The position numbers were made by a program, and so were the translations under genes. 64,000 bases of DNA from Loktanella sp. SALINAS62 (lineage in GTDB: Bacteria > Pseudomonadota > Alphaproteobacteria > Rhodobacterales > Rhodobacteraceae): positions 19,079 to 83,078 of the forward strand of contig NZ_JAAFZU010000034.1 of NCBI RefSeq assembly GCF_018263905.1, read 5' to 3'. The notes beneath the pieces are model-generated. The model ran no database searches. It saw only the letters and a list, made by a program, of their open reading frames with translations, and was not told the DNA's origin. Positions 49,699 to 58,911 of the stretch are shown piece after piece. Within the stretch, counting starts at the first letter, position 1, and every line of letters begins with the position of its first letter.

Positions 49699-50742
49699 AT
49701 GACCTATGTCCCCGCCGAAGACCGCTATGACCGCATGACCTATCGCCGTTGCGGGCGATCCGGGCTGAAATTGCCTGCTGTGTCGCTGGGGCTGTGGCAC
49801 AACTTTGGCGGGGACACACGGCACGACATCAAACGCGATATGTGCCGCACCGCATTCGACCACGGGATCACCCATTTCGATCTGGCCAACAACTATGGCC
49901 CGCCCCCCGGCAGCGCCGAAGAAGCATTCGGTGAAATCCTGCGGACCGATTTCGCAGGCTACCGGGACGAGCTGATCATCAGTTCCAAGGCGGGGTACAA
50001 TATGTGGGACGGCCCCTACGGCGAATGGGGCAGCCGCAAGTACCTGATCGCATCCTGTGACGCCTCTTTGAAACGTATGGGGCTGGATTACGTCGATATT
50101 TTCTATTCGCACCGCTTCGACCCCGACACCCCACTGGAAGAAACGCTGGGCGCCGTCGCGGACATCGTGAAATCGGGCAAGGCGCTTTATGCGGGCATTT
50201 CCAGCTATAACACCGAAAACACGCGTCAGGCCGAACAGATCCTGCGCGACATGGGCGTGCCCCTGCTGATCCACCAGCCCAGCTACAACATGTTCAATCG
50301 CTGGGTCGAAACAGACGGGTTAAAGGACACGCTGAACGATCTGGGCGTCGGGTCTATCGCGTTCACCCCACTGGCGCAGGGGATGCTGTCGACGAAATAC
50401 CTGAACGGGATTCCCGACGACAGCCGCGCCGCGCAGGACAAATCGCTGGACAAGGGGCTGATCACCGAACGCGCGCTGGACAGCATCCGCGGCCTGAACG
50501 ACATCGCCGCCGCGCGCGGTCAGACGTTGGCACAGATGGCCATCGCTTGGGTGTTGCGCGACGGCGGCATCACAACCGCCCTGATCGGGGCCAGCAAACC
50601 ATCGCAAATCGAAGATTGCGCCGGGGCGACAGCCAACCTCGACTTTACCGCAGACGAACTGGACCGGATCGACGCACTTGCGGGCGATCAGGCGATCAAC
50701 CTTTGGGCACAGTCCAGCCTGTCCGACAACGCACCGGAGTAA
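49699..50742 (+). CDS. Aldo/keto reductase (YghZ/AKR14 type)
   Basis: This 347-residue aldo/keto reductase has catalytic Tyr66 (NNYGPPPGSAEEAFG), Lys97 (SSKAGY) and His138 (YSHRFD), and Asp61. It closely follows the E. coli YghZ/GprA pattern, an L-glyceraldehyde-3-phosphate reductase with broad aldehyde specificity. In this operon it may reduce a sugar aldehyde or recycle cofactor for the neighbouring dehydrogenase. Gaps to both neighbours are 3 bases. Confidence 0.9.
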   Translation: MTYVPAEDRYDRMTYRRCGRSGLKLPAVSLGLWHNFGGDTRHDIKRDMCRTAFDHGITHFDLANNYGPPPGSAEEAFGEILRTDFAGYRDELIISSKAGYNMWDGPYGEWGSRKYLIASCDASLKRMGLDYVDIFYSHRFDPDTPLEETLGAVADIVKSGKALYAGISSYNTENTRQAEQILRDMGVPLLIHQPSYNMFNRWVETDGLKDTLNDLGVGSIAFTPLAQGMLSTKYLNGIPDDSRAAQDKSLDKGLITERALDSIRGLNDIAAARGQTLAQMAIAWVLRDGGITTALIGASKPSQIEDCAGATANLDFTADELDRIDALAGDQAINLWAQSSLSDNAPE

Positions 50743-50745
50743 CCC

Positions 50746-52332
50746 ATGATCCGCAATCCCATCCTGCCGGGGTTCAATCCCGACCCGTCGATCTGTCGGG
50801 TCGGCGATGACTATTACATCGCCACATCGACCTTTGAATGGTTTCCCGGCGTTCAGATCCACCACAGCCGCGATCTGGCGAATTGGACGCTGGTGGCCCG
50901 CCCCCTGAACCGGGCCGCGCTGCTGGACATGCGCGGCAACCCCGACAGCGGCGGCATCTGGGCGCCGTGCCTGTCCCACGCGGACGGCAAGTTCTGGCTG
51001 GTCTACACCGACGTCAAACGGCTGGAAGGCGACTGGAAGGACGCGCACAACTATATCACGACCTGCGATACCATCGACGGCGACTGGACCGACCCGTGGT
51101 ATATCAATTCCAGCGGTTTCGATCCGTCGCTGTTTCACGACGATGACGGCCGCAAATGGTTCGTCAACATGCAGTGGAACCACCGCTGGGCCGGGTCAGG
51201 GGTGAACCCGGCCAATGACCGCTTTGACGGTATCCTGTTGCAGGAATGGACGCCAGATCGCGGGTTGTTCGGCCCCGTGACCAATATCTACCCCGGCACC
51301 GACCGTGGCCTGACCGAAGCGCCGCATCTGTTCCGCCGCAACGGCTGGTATTACCTGACAACCGCCGAAGGCGGCACCGGTTACGACCATGCCGTCACGC
51401 TGTCCCGGTCCCGCCAGATCGACGGCCCGTATGAAGATCACCCCGACAAGCATGTCATCACGACCCAGGGTGCCACGGATCATCCGATCCAGCGCGCAGG
51501 CCACGGGCAATACGTTGAATCCCCCGACGGCACGGCATGGCACACCTATCTGATGGGGCGCCCGGTGATGCACGACGGCAAACCGTTCTGCGCCACGGGC
51601 CGCGAAACCGGCATCGCGCGCTGCGTCTGGCGCGACGATTGGCTGTATCTGGAAAACGGTGGATTGCTGCCGTCCGCGACGGTCGACCACAGCGCCGACA
51701 GCACCCCGCGCGTGGCACTCGCCTACGACCGGTTCGACAGTCTGCCGCCGGAATTCCAGTGGTTGCGGAGCCCGAACCCCGACCGTCTGTTCCGCTGTGC
51801 CGACGGCGCACTGATCCTGACGGGCCGCGAAAGCATCGGCAGCTGGTTCGAACAATCGCTTGTCGCGCGCAGGCAAGAAGATCAGGCCTATGACGCTGCA
51901 ACCACCGTGGATTTTACGCCGACCGTCTATCAGCAGGGCGCGGGGCTGATCACATATTACAACCGGCATAAATTCCACGGTGCCTTTGTAACGTGCGAGG
52001 ACGGGCAGCGGTGCCTGACCCTGATCTCTTGCAACGGTGACTGGCCAGCGGGGCATCTGGATCATCCGATCGCGCCCGTCCCGATCCCTGATGGGCCGGT
52101 CACGCTGTCGGTGCAGGTGAACGGTGCCGCGCAGCAGTTCTACTATGACATGGGCGACGGCCCGCAAAAGCTGGGCCCGGCCCGCGATGCGTCGCATGTG
52201 TCTGACGAAGGCGCGCAGGGTGAACATGCATCGTTCACGGGCGCATTCGTCGGCATGATGGCCTATGACATCACCGGACAGGGGGTAGAAGCACGGTTCA
52301 CCCGGTTCGCCTATACCCCGCGCGGGGTGTGA
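50746..52332 (+). CDS. Glycoside hydrolase family 43, beta-xylosidase type, cytoplasmic
   Basis: This 528-residue GH43 enzyme has a five-bladed propeller with the expected acids: Asp13 (FNPDPS, general base), Asp126 (GFDPSLF, pKa modulator) and Glu191 (TEAPHLF, general acid). A C-terminal beta-sandwich (about 330-528) completes the XynB-like architecture (GH43 subfamily 11 type). No signal peptide is present, so it would split beta-1,4-xylo-oligosaccharides, or possibly arabinosides, after import. It is the last gene of the operon and is followed by a GC hairpin. Confidence 0.9.
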   Translation: MIRNPILPGFNPDPSICRVGDDYYIATSTFEWFPGVQIHHSRDLANWTLVARPLNRAALLDMRGNPDSGGIWAPCLSHADGKFWLVYTDVKRLEGDWKDAHNYITTCDTIDGDWTDPWYINSSGFDPSLFHDDDGRKWFVNMQWNHRWAGSGVNPANDRFDGILLQEWTPDRGLFGPVTNIYPGTDRGLTEAPHLFRRNGWYYLTTAEGGTGYDHAVTLSRSRQIDGPYEDHPDKHVITTQGATDHPIQRAGHGQYVESPDGTAWHTYLMGRPVMHDGKPFCATGRETGIARCVWRDDWLYLENGGLLPSATVDHSADSTPRVALAYDRFDSLPPEFQWLRSPNPDRLFRCADGALILTGRESIGSWFEQSLVARRQEDQAYDAATTVDFTPTVYQQGAGLITYYNRHKFHGAFVTCEDGQRCLTLISCNGDWPAGHLDHPIAPVPIPDGPVTLSVQVNGAAQQFYYDMGDGPQKLGPARDASHVSDEGAQGEHASFTGAFVGMMAYDITGQGVEARFTRFAYTPRGV

Positions 52333-52337
52333 TGCAG

Positions 52338-52365
52338 CAGGGGCGGTCCATCGCGTCCGCCCCTG
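52338..52365. terminator. GC-rich hairpin between convergent operons
   Basis: CAGGGGCGG and CCGCCCCTG form a perfect 9-bp stem with a 10-base loop, 5 bases after the GH43 stop and 10 bases before the end of the convergent permease gene. No T-run follows on either strand, so termination efficiency is uncertain. Confidence 0.55.
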
Positions 52366-52375
52366 CCCCTGTGAC

Positions 52376-53134
52376 CTATCCCGGCGCGCGTTCTGCCCAT
52401 CCGGCAAAGATTTTTTCCAGAAATACCACTGCGTAATACAAAACGATGCCCAGCACCGCGAGCGCGATCAGCACCGCGAACATCAGCGGATAATTCCCGT
52501 TGGTTTCCCCGGATTTGAACAACGCGCCCAGTCCCCGCCCGTGCGGGCTGACGATTTCCACAAGGTTCGTGCCGATAAACGCCAGCGTCGCCGCGACCTT
52601 GAGCGCGCCAAAGAATTCCGGCAGCGTCTTGGGCAGGGCAATCTTGCGAAAGATGGTGAAATTCGACGCACCCAGCGCCCGCAGGATATCGCGATATTCC
52701 GGTTCCAGTGTCGACAGACCAATACCCACCGACACGGCGATCGGAAAGAACGAAATCATAAATGCCATCAGCACCGTGTTGAAATCATGCTGACCGATGA
52801 ACAACAACGCGATGACCGGCACCAGCGTCGCCTTTGGCACAGCGTTGAACCCCACCAGCAGCGGATACAACGCGTCACGCGCGACCCGCGAAAACCCGAT
52901 GATCATCCCCAAAAGCGTGCCGAAAACCACCGCCAGCAGCAGCCCCACGACCGTCCGCCACAGCGTCTGCCAGCCCATGATCAAAAACAGGTCGCGGTAT
53001 TGCCAGAACGCCGGCGGCAAATCGGATGGTGACGCCATTTTGTAATTGGGCCAGCCGTTCGCCCAGACCAAAAGCTCCCACAGGCCCAGGAACACAAGGA
53101 TGGACATGACCGGGACGGCAACCTTGTTGAACAT
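52376..53134 (-). CDS. ABC transporter permease (SsuC/TauC/ThiX type)
   Basis: This 252-residue permease of the nitrate/sulfonate/thiamine-precursor class has about six membrane segments and the coupling loop LEPEYRDILRALGASNFTIF. FNAVPKATLVPVIALLFIG and GRGLGALFKSGE are typical of the group. It is the last gene of a three-gene operon with an NMT1-type binding protein and an ATPase; its start overlaps the ATPase stop. The substrate is unknown. Confidence 0.88.
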   Translation of the reverse strand: MFNKVAVPVMSILVFLGLWELLVWANGWPNYKMASPSDLPPAFWQYRDLFLIMGWQTLWRTVVGLLLAVVFGTLLGMIIGFSRVARDALYPLLVGFNAVPKATLVPVIALLFIGQHDFNTVLMAFMISFFPIAVSVGIGLSTLEPEYRDILRALGASNFTIFRKIALPKTLPEFFGALKVAATLAFIGTNLVEIVSPHGRGLGALFKSGETNGNYPLMFAVLIALAVLGIVLYYAVVFLEKIFAGWAERAPG

Positions 53135-53955
53135 CAGTGCGCCCCTTCGTGCCGGCCTTGGGCAATCTTGATCTGGTCGCGCAGGATGTGCAGCATATCC
53201 GCGACCTTTGGCGTATAAAGCACGTCCAGCGTGCGGTCTTCGGGCAGGTCCACGGGCATCACGTATTGTGTCCGCGCAGGCCGTCCCGACAGAACGATCA
53301 CCTGATCACCCAGAAACACGCTTTCGCGCAGATCATGTGTGATCAAGACGGTGGTGAACGGTTCCGCCCGACGCAGATCGCGCATCGTTTGCCACAGGTC
53401 TTCGCGGGTAAAGGCATCCAGCGCGCCGAATGGTTCGTCCATGATCAACACCTCTGGCTTGTGCACCAAAGACCGGCACAGCGACGCGCGCTGGCGCATG
53501 CCGCCGGACAGTTCGGACGGGCGTTTGTTTTCAAAACCCGTCAGTCCGACCATGTCGAGCAGGTCCATCGCCCGCGCCACCCGGTCCGCGCGCGACATGC
53601 GCGTTGCCACGATTTCCAGCGGCAAAATGACGTTTTCAAGAATGGTGCGCCATTCCAGCAGAACGGGGTTCTGGAACGCCATGCCGACCGTCTTGCGCGG
53701 TCCCTTGACCAGTTCGCCATGCAGATAAACCTGCCCCTCATCGGGCTTCATCAATCCCGCGACCAACCGGGTCAGCGTGGATTTTCCGCAACCCGATGGG
53801 CCGACGACAGCGGCGAACGTGCCCTTTGGCACAGCGACATCCAGACCATCCAGCACGGGCAAAGGTCCGCTCGCGGTCGCATAGGCGTGTTTCACGCCTT
53901 TGATTTCAATCAGGTTTTCGATTTCAATTCCCCCGGTGCGATCCGGGCCACCCAT
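53134..53955 (-). CDS. ABC transporter ATPase (SsuB/TauB/ThiZ type)
   Basis: This ATPase of up to 273 residues has Walker [10 protein letters not shown], signature LSGGMRQRASLCRSL, Walker B LIMDEPFGALD and H-loop LITHDL. The domain proper begins LIEIKGVKHAYATASG, about 14 residues inside the frame. The only ATG (53953-53955) falls in the tetraloop of a hairpin and has no clear ribosome binding site. The real start may be a non-ATG codon just before LIEIKG, such as the CTG there with GGGGGA 13 bases upstream. Confidence 0.85.
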   Translation of the reverse strand: MGGPDRTGGIEIENLIEIKGVKHAYATASGPLPVLDGLDVAVPKGTFAAVVGPSGCGKSTLTRLVAGLMKPDEGQVYLHGELVKGPRKTVGMAFQNPVLLEWRTILENVILPLEIVATRMSRADRVARAMDLLDMVGLTGFENKRPSELSGGMRQRASLCRSLVHKPEVLIMDEPFGALDAFTREDLWQTMRDLRRAEPFTTVLITHDLRESVFLGDQVIVLSGRPARTQYVMPVDLPEDRTLDVLYTPKVADMLHILRDQIKIAQGRHEGAH

Positions 53956-53968
53956 GCGGGCGGCCCGG
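53943..53968 (-). promoter_or_regulatory. Hairpin between binding-protein and ATPase genes
   Basis: Read leftward, CCGGGCCGCCC and GGGTGGCCCGG pair over 11 bp (one G-U) around a GCAT tetraloop, starting 6 bases after the binding-protein stop. It covers the ATG of the next gene. It resembles the hairpins behind other binding-protein genes in this window. Confidence 0.7.
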
Positions 53969-53974
53969 TTGCGA

Positions 53975-54982
53975 TCAGTTCAGCATGCGCGCATCGGACG
54001 CCGGCAGATAGCCGGGGTCGAAATACAGCGCGGCATCGGGGGCGTTGACGAATTCGTAAACGCTTTTGGTTTGTTCGATCGCGCTGGCCATGCGGGCGTC
54101 ATCAATCCCGCCAATGCCATTTTCAGCCACGTAATCGGTCAATACGTTGGCATCGATCGCCATTTGCAGGCGTTGCGTTTCCAGTGCCGCATCGGCTGCC
54201 GGATTACGTTCCATCAACGCTGCAATCGCAGCATCAGGTGTGGCGATGGCATCTTTCCACCCCATTGCAATGGCGGTCAGAAAGCCGGTCACTGCTTCAG
54301 GATTTTCAGCCGCGAAATCGGTATTCACGATCACCGCGTTGCCATAGAGATCGACGCCGTGGTCGGCCATCAGCAGGGTGGTGATATCGTCCTCTGCCAC
54401 ACCCAACCGGGTCAGGTTCAGCACGGATGAGAATGAAAAGCCTGTGATTGCGGCGACGTTACCTTCGGCAAGCATCGGTTCCCGGGTTGGGAAACCGACC
54501 GGTTCAACGGTGATCGCGTCCATATCAAGGCCTGTTTCCGTGGCAAAGATCGGGAACTGCGCCCAAGCGCCGTCGGGCGGCGGGGCGCCCAAAACCTTGC
54601 CTTCCAGATCGGCGGGCGTCTCGATGCCCAGCGATTTGCGGCCGACCACGGCAAAGGGCGGCTTGTCATAGATCATCATGACGGCCGTCACCGGGGCGCC
54701 GGGGTTCTGATCCAGAAACCGCATCAGCGAATTGATGTCGGCAAAGCCCACGGGAAATGCGCCGGTCGCGACCTTGGGGATCGCATCAAGCGATCCCGCA
54801 CCTTCGCTGATTGTGACGGTCAAACCCTGATCCGCGAAATACCCGGCATCCAGTGCGTGAAAATACGGTGCGGCCGGGCCTTCGAATTTCCAGTCCAGCG
54901 CAAAGGGCATATCGGTCTGCGCCAAGGCCGGACCTGCCAGAAGCGTTGCCGCCACAGCCAAAAATGAATTGTGAAATGTCAT
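53975..54982 (-). CDS. NMT1/THI5-type ABC binding protein
   Basis: This 335-residue periplasmic binding protein has a signal peptide (1-21, ending GPALAQ), then PFALDWKFEGPAAPYFHALD, GYFADQGLTVTI and KVATGAFPVGFADINSLMRF. These are typical of the NMT1/THI5/SsuA family, which binds pyrimidines such as thiamine precursors, sulfonates and other small molecules. The ATG at 54982 lies behind GGGGAC. It heads a three-gene operon. No thiamine-pyrophosphate riboswitch was seen upstream, so thiamine precursor uptake is only one option. Confidence 0.87.
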   Translation of the reverse strand: MTFHNSFLAVAATLLAGPALAQTDMPFALDWKFEGPAAPYFHALDAGYFADQGLTVTISEGAGSLDAIPKVATGAFPVGFADINSLMRFLDQNPGAPVTAVMMIYDKPPFAVVGRKSLGIETPADLEGKVLGAPPPDGAWAQFPIFATETGLDMDAITVEPVGFPTREPMLAEGNVAAITGFSFSSVLNLTRLGVAEDDITTLLMADHGVDLYGNAVIVNTDFAAENPEAVTGFLTAIAMGWKDAIATPDAAIAALMERNPAADAALETQRLQMAIDANVLTDYVAENGIGGIDDARMASAIEQTKSVYEFVNAPDAALYFDPGYLPASDARMLN

Positions 54983-55290
54983 GTCATGTCCCCGATTGAT
55001 AAAGTCAGACTGAACGCTATCGGCGGCGCGATAGGGGCAAAAGTATCGCCGCACCCGCGCTTCAACATTTGGCCAGCTGAAAGTTTATTGCTTAATTTAT
55101 AATACGATTAAGCAGATGATGCCGCTATTTTAGGCATATTGCAAGCGCGCCGCCCTGCATGATCCACTGCGATTGCGGCGTCCGGTCCGGAATCTTCGCG
55201 CTGCGTATCGGAACGCTGCGCCATTTTTTCCGACGCCCGTCCCCCAGCAATGTCCGCGCAGATCGTCGAACCCGGATGCCCGAACCGTCA
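54983..55290. other. Intergenic control region of the NMT1-type operon
   Basis: This 308-base gap has no convincing gene. The part next to the operon is AT-rich and holds a perfect inverted repeat (55089-55114) over a likely promoter. The part near the LdtR-like gene is GC-rich and shows only weak hairpins; a 74-codon open frame there has no family features. No riboswitch consensus was recognised. Confidence 0.6.
55089..55114. promoter_or_regulatory. Perfect 8+10+8 inverted repeat, probable operator/promoter
   Basis: TGCTTAAT (55089-55096) and ATTAAGCA (55107-55114) are perfect inverted arms around a 10-base AT-rich spacer. Read towards the operon, the spacer contains TATTATAA, a plausible -10 element, so a protein bound to the arms would block RNA polymerase. 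It lies 107 bases upstream of the binding-protein start. Confidence 0.6.
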
Positions 55291-55803
55291 TCAGTAGATA
55301 TAGCGGATCTGTTCAGTCCAATAACGTTCCATCCGGCGCAATGATGCATTGATGTCGTCGATCCGGACCTGATCCATCACGCCATCATCCAGGAGCCCTG
55401 CGGAATGTGCGGCAAACAAACCGGCCACCACCCGGTGGATATCACGCCCCTTGTCGGTCAGGCGCACCCGGACGGACCGGCGGTCAATTTCGGACCGCTG
55501 GTGGTGCATGTATCCATATTCCACCAATTTTTTCAGGTTATAGCTGACGTTCGACCCCTGATAGTAGCCGCGCGTTTTCAGTTCCCCGGCGGTGACTTCG
55601 TTGTCACCGACATTGAACAGCAACAAGGCCTGCACCGGGTTTATTTCCTGCACGCCGATCCGTTCAAATTCGTCTTTGATCACGTCCAGCAGCAGCCGGT
55701 GAAGCCTTTCGACCAGCAAAAGGCTGTCCAGATAGCTCTCCATAAACGACATCGACGCGGACGGGCGCTGCGGTCCGGTTTCAAGTTTGGCATGCAAGGT
55801 CAT
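55291..55803 (-). CDS. LdtR-like winged-helix (MarR-type) regulator
   Basis: This 170-residue dimeric-type regulator has a winged helix (about 60-125). The blocks RLHRLLLDVIKDEFERIGVQ, NPVQALLLFNVGDNEVTAGE, YYQGSNVSYNLKKLVEYGY and DRRSVRVRLTDKG match the alphaproteobacterial LdtR group, which in Liberibacter controls an L,D-transpeptidase and osmotic tolerance. I chose the ATG at 55803; a TTG at 55845 is possible. Its target here is unknown. It could bind the inverted repeat downstream, but that is inference. Confidence 0.85.
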   Translation of the reverse strand: MTLHAKLETGPQRPSASMSFMESYLDSLLLVERLHRLLLDVIKDEFERIGVQEINPVQALLLFNVGDNEVTAGELKTRGYYQGSNVSYNLKKLVEYGYMHHQRSEIDRRSVRVRLTDKGRDIHRVVAGLFAAHSAGLLDDGVMDQVRIDDINASLRRMERYWTEQIRYIY

Positions 55804-55861
55804 TATGCGGTTCCCGAAGGCAGGTTTCGCAACACCGTCCGCCAAAAGATGAAAATTTCCG

Positions 55862-56140
55862 TTAAGCGTGGCGGGGACTTGTCAATCCGTGCGCCAGTTC
55901 GGCAATATCCGCGACCAGCGATGCAAACCGTTGCGGAGGATCTTCCTGACGGGATACCCAGCGATAGATGTCCAGATCACTTTCATCCAGCAGGGCGTCA
56001 TAGCGTTGCAAATCCGCCATGTCATAATCCGCCAGCTTTTCGGCGGCAAAGGCCGACAGGATCAGGTCCATTTCCTTGATGCCCCGGCGCATCGAACGCA
56101 TGGCAAGCCGTTTGCGGGCCGTGTCCGCGGTTTCGGTCAT
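55862..56140 (-). CDS. sdhE: FAD assembly factor SdhE (succinate dehydrogenase assembly)
   Basis: This 92-residue small helical protein promotes covalent attachment of FAD to succinate dehydrogenase. The signature RRGIKEMDLILSAFA contains the essential RGxxE, followed by YDALLDESDLDIYRWVS. The ATG overlaps the stop of the XRE gene by 4 bases, so it is translated from the same message. Succinate dehydrogenase genes are not in the window. Confidence 0.92.
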   Translation of the reverse strand: MTETADTARKRLAMRSMRRGIKEMDLILSAFAAEKLADYDMADLQRYDALLDESDLDIYRWVSRQEDPPQRFASLVADIAELAHGLTSPRHA

Positions 56141-56529
56141 CGTGCGATATCCAGCACGCGGCGCAGGCGCTTTTCAAGCCGCGCCAAGGTTTCTGCGTCG
56201 CGGGCCATCGACACCCGCAGTTCGCGCATCTGCGACAGCAGCGTGCCAACTTCGGCGGGCAGTTCGCTGCCTTCTTCGGGGGCGGACACGCCTTCACCTT
56301 CGCCAGACAGCAGCCAGCGCAGCGACACGTTCAGCATCCCCGCAAGCATCTGTAGCCTGTTCGCGCGTGGTTCCTTAAGGTCTTCTTCCCAAGCTGCCAG
56401 CGTCGATGTTTTCACGCCCAGCTTCTTGGCAAGATCCTCGCCCGTCATGCCTGCCGCATCGCGTGCGGCGGTGAGACGGTCACCAAAGGTTGCGGCATCG
56501 TCGCTGTACCACTGATTATCGTCCATCAT
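56137..56529 (-). CDS. XRE-family helix-turn-helix regulator
   Basis: This protein of about 130 residues has a Cro/CI-type DNA-binding domain (FGDRLTAARDAAGMTGEDLA, then KKLGVKTSTLAAWEEDLKEP and the LAGMLNVSLRWLLSGEGEG end). A C-terminal helix (about 95-130) may allow pairing. Several methionines compete as the start (56535, 56529, 56526). I prefer 56529, because AAAGG sits at a better distance. It overlaps sdhE and is divergent from the aminotransferase gene by about 75 bases. Confidence 0.85.
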   Translation of the reverse strand: MMDDNQWYSDDAATFGDRLTAARDAAGMTGEDLAKKLGVKTSTLAAWEEDLKEPRANRLQMLAGMLNVSLRWLLSGEGEGVSAPEEGSELPAEVGTLLSQMRELRVSMARDAETLARLEKRLRRVLDIAR

Positions 56530-56571
56530 TTCCATCCTTTGCTTGCCTCTGTCCTTATCGGCAACCTATGA

Positions 56572-57807
<1,236 letters not shown>

Positions 57808-57877
57808 AATGAACCAACACACTGGCGGACGATGGCCGCACCTGTATAGTTAACGCGGCAAAAGATGGGCGGGCCAG

Positions 57878-58306
57878 ATGGGCGCAGACCTACCAGACTA
57901 TTACTTTCGGATCCGTGAAAATGGCGCGGTGGTGTTTCGCGTGGATACCGAAAACCGGCAACGCCGGATCGAAATGGATCAGCTGGCCGTGATCAACGTC
58001 CGCAACGGAGAGGTCAAACCCCACGGCGACACCGTTTTGTCAGATGGGGACATCGCCGCCATTCAGGCGTGGCTGGATGAACGGGTGGCCCTGCTGGCGC
58101 GCCGCGATATCGACGATATCCACCGCGCGATCGACTATCTGAACATCACGACCCAATGGGTGCAATCAAAGGCCAGCGACGGCCAGTTGGAAGACGTGAC
58201 AGACCCGCTGTTGCTGGCAATGCACGATTTGCGGACCGTGCTGGTGCGCAAGAAAGCCGACCGCCTGCTCAGCCGTGCAGATGGCGGCAAGGCTGACGAA
58301 GACTAG
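57878..58306 (+). CDS. Hypothetical protein
   Basis: I do not recognise this 142-residue protein. It is soluble and charged, with no signal peptide or membrane segment. The first half looks beta-rich (YYFRIRENGAVVFRVDTENR, IEMDQLAVINVRNGEVKPHG). The second half looks helical (about 65-135; WLDERVALLARRDIDDIHRA) and may form a coiled coil. It lies 70 bases after the aminotransferase gene and overlaps the convergent DedA gene by 4 bases. Codon use and GC match its neighbours, so it is likely a real gene. Confidence 0.65.
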   Translation: MGADLPDYYFRIRENGAVVFRVDTENRQRRIEMDQLAVINVRNGEVKPHGDTVLSDGDIAAIQAWLDERVALLARRDIDDIHRAIDYLNITTQWVQSKASDGQLEDVTDPLLLAMHDLRTVLVRKKADRLLSRADGGKADED

Positions 58307-58911
58307 CTGCGACTGCGTGCCCACAGGCGGCGCGTGACGCGCCAGACGTAAAATCCCAGGATGCCCAGTAGCAAAATGTTCGTGACCGGGTTCAGAAATG
58401 CGGCGACGCGATCATAATTCGCGGACAGCAAATAGCCCGCCGCGATCAGCGCCGCGTTCCATAGGGCAGATCCCAGCGTGGTATAGATGAAAAACCGTGT
58501 CAGCCCCATGCCGGACAGGCCCGCAGGCACCGAAATCAGCGTGCGGACACCCGGCACCATGCGCCCGAAAAACACCGCCGCCTTATCGTGGCGGTCGAAC
58601 CATGCCACAGCCCTGCGAATATCCTCCACCTCAAGCGTCAGCCAGACGCCATGCCGGTCGATGAAATCCTCAATCCGGCGCTGGCCCAGCATCTGCCCCA
58701 CCAGATACCATAGATACGCGCCCAGAACCGCGCCGATCGTTCCCAAGATGAAGACCGCAATCAGCGACATCCGGCCCTGTGCGGCCTGAAATCCTGCCAG
58801 CGGCATGACCAGTTCGGATGGAATGGGCGGAAATACGTTTTCCAGCAACATGACCAGCCCAACGCCAAAGGCGCCCGCTGCGTCGATCAGTCGGGTAATG
58901 AAATCAAACAT
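58303..58911 (-). CDS. DedA-family membrane protein
   Basis: This 202-residue inner-membrane protein has the DedA pattern: ENVFPPIPSELVMPLAGF with its early acidic and proline residues, FFGRMVPGVRTLISVPAG with the conserved arginines, and about five membrane segments. DedA proteins recycle polyprenyl-phosphate or phospholipids across the membrane and support envelope integrity. The ATG at 58911 lies inside the last codons of the MATE gene, so translation is coupled; a TTG at 58920 is an alternative. Confidence 0.9.
   Translation of the reverse strand: MFDFITRLIDAAGAFGVGLVMLLENVFPPIPSELVMPLAGFQAAQGRMSLIAVFILGTIGAVLGAYLWYLVGQMLGQRRIEDFIDRHGVWLTLEVEDIRRAVAWFDRHDKAAVFFGRMVPGVRTLISVPAGLSGMGLTRFFIYTTLGSALWNAALIAAGYLLSANYDRVAAFLNPVTNILLLGILGFYVWRVTRRLWARSRS

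Noticed and set aside
54983-55290. Thiamine-pyrophosphate riboswitch upstream of the NMT1/THI5-type importer
   Set aside because: The conserved CUGAGA and following core of the THI element are not present in the leader.
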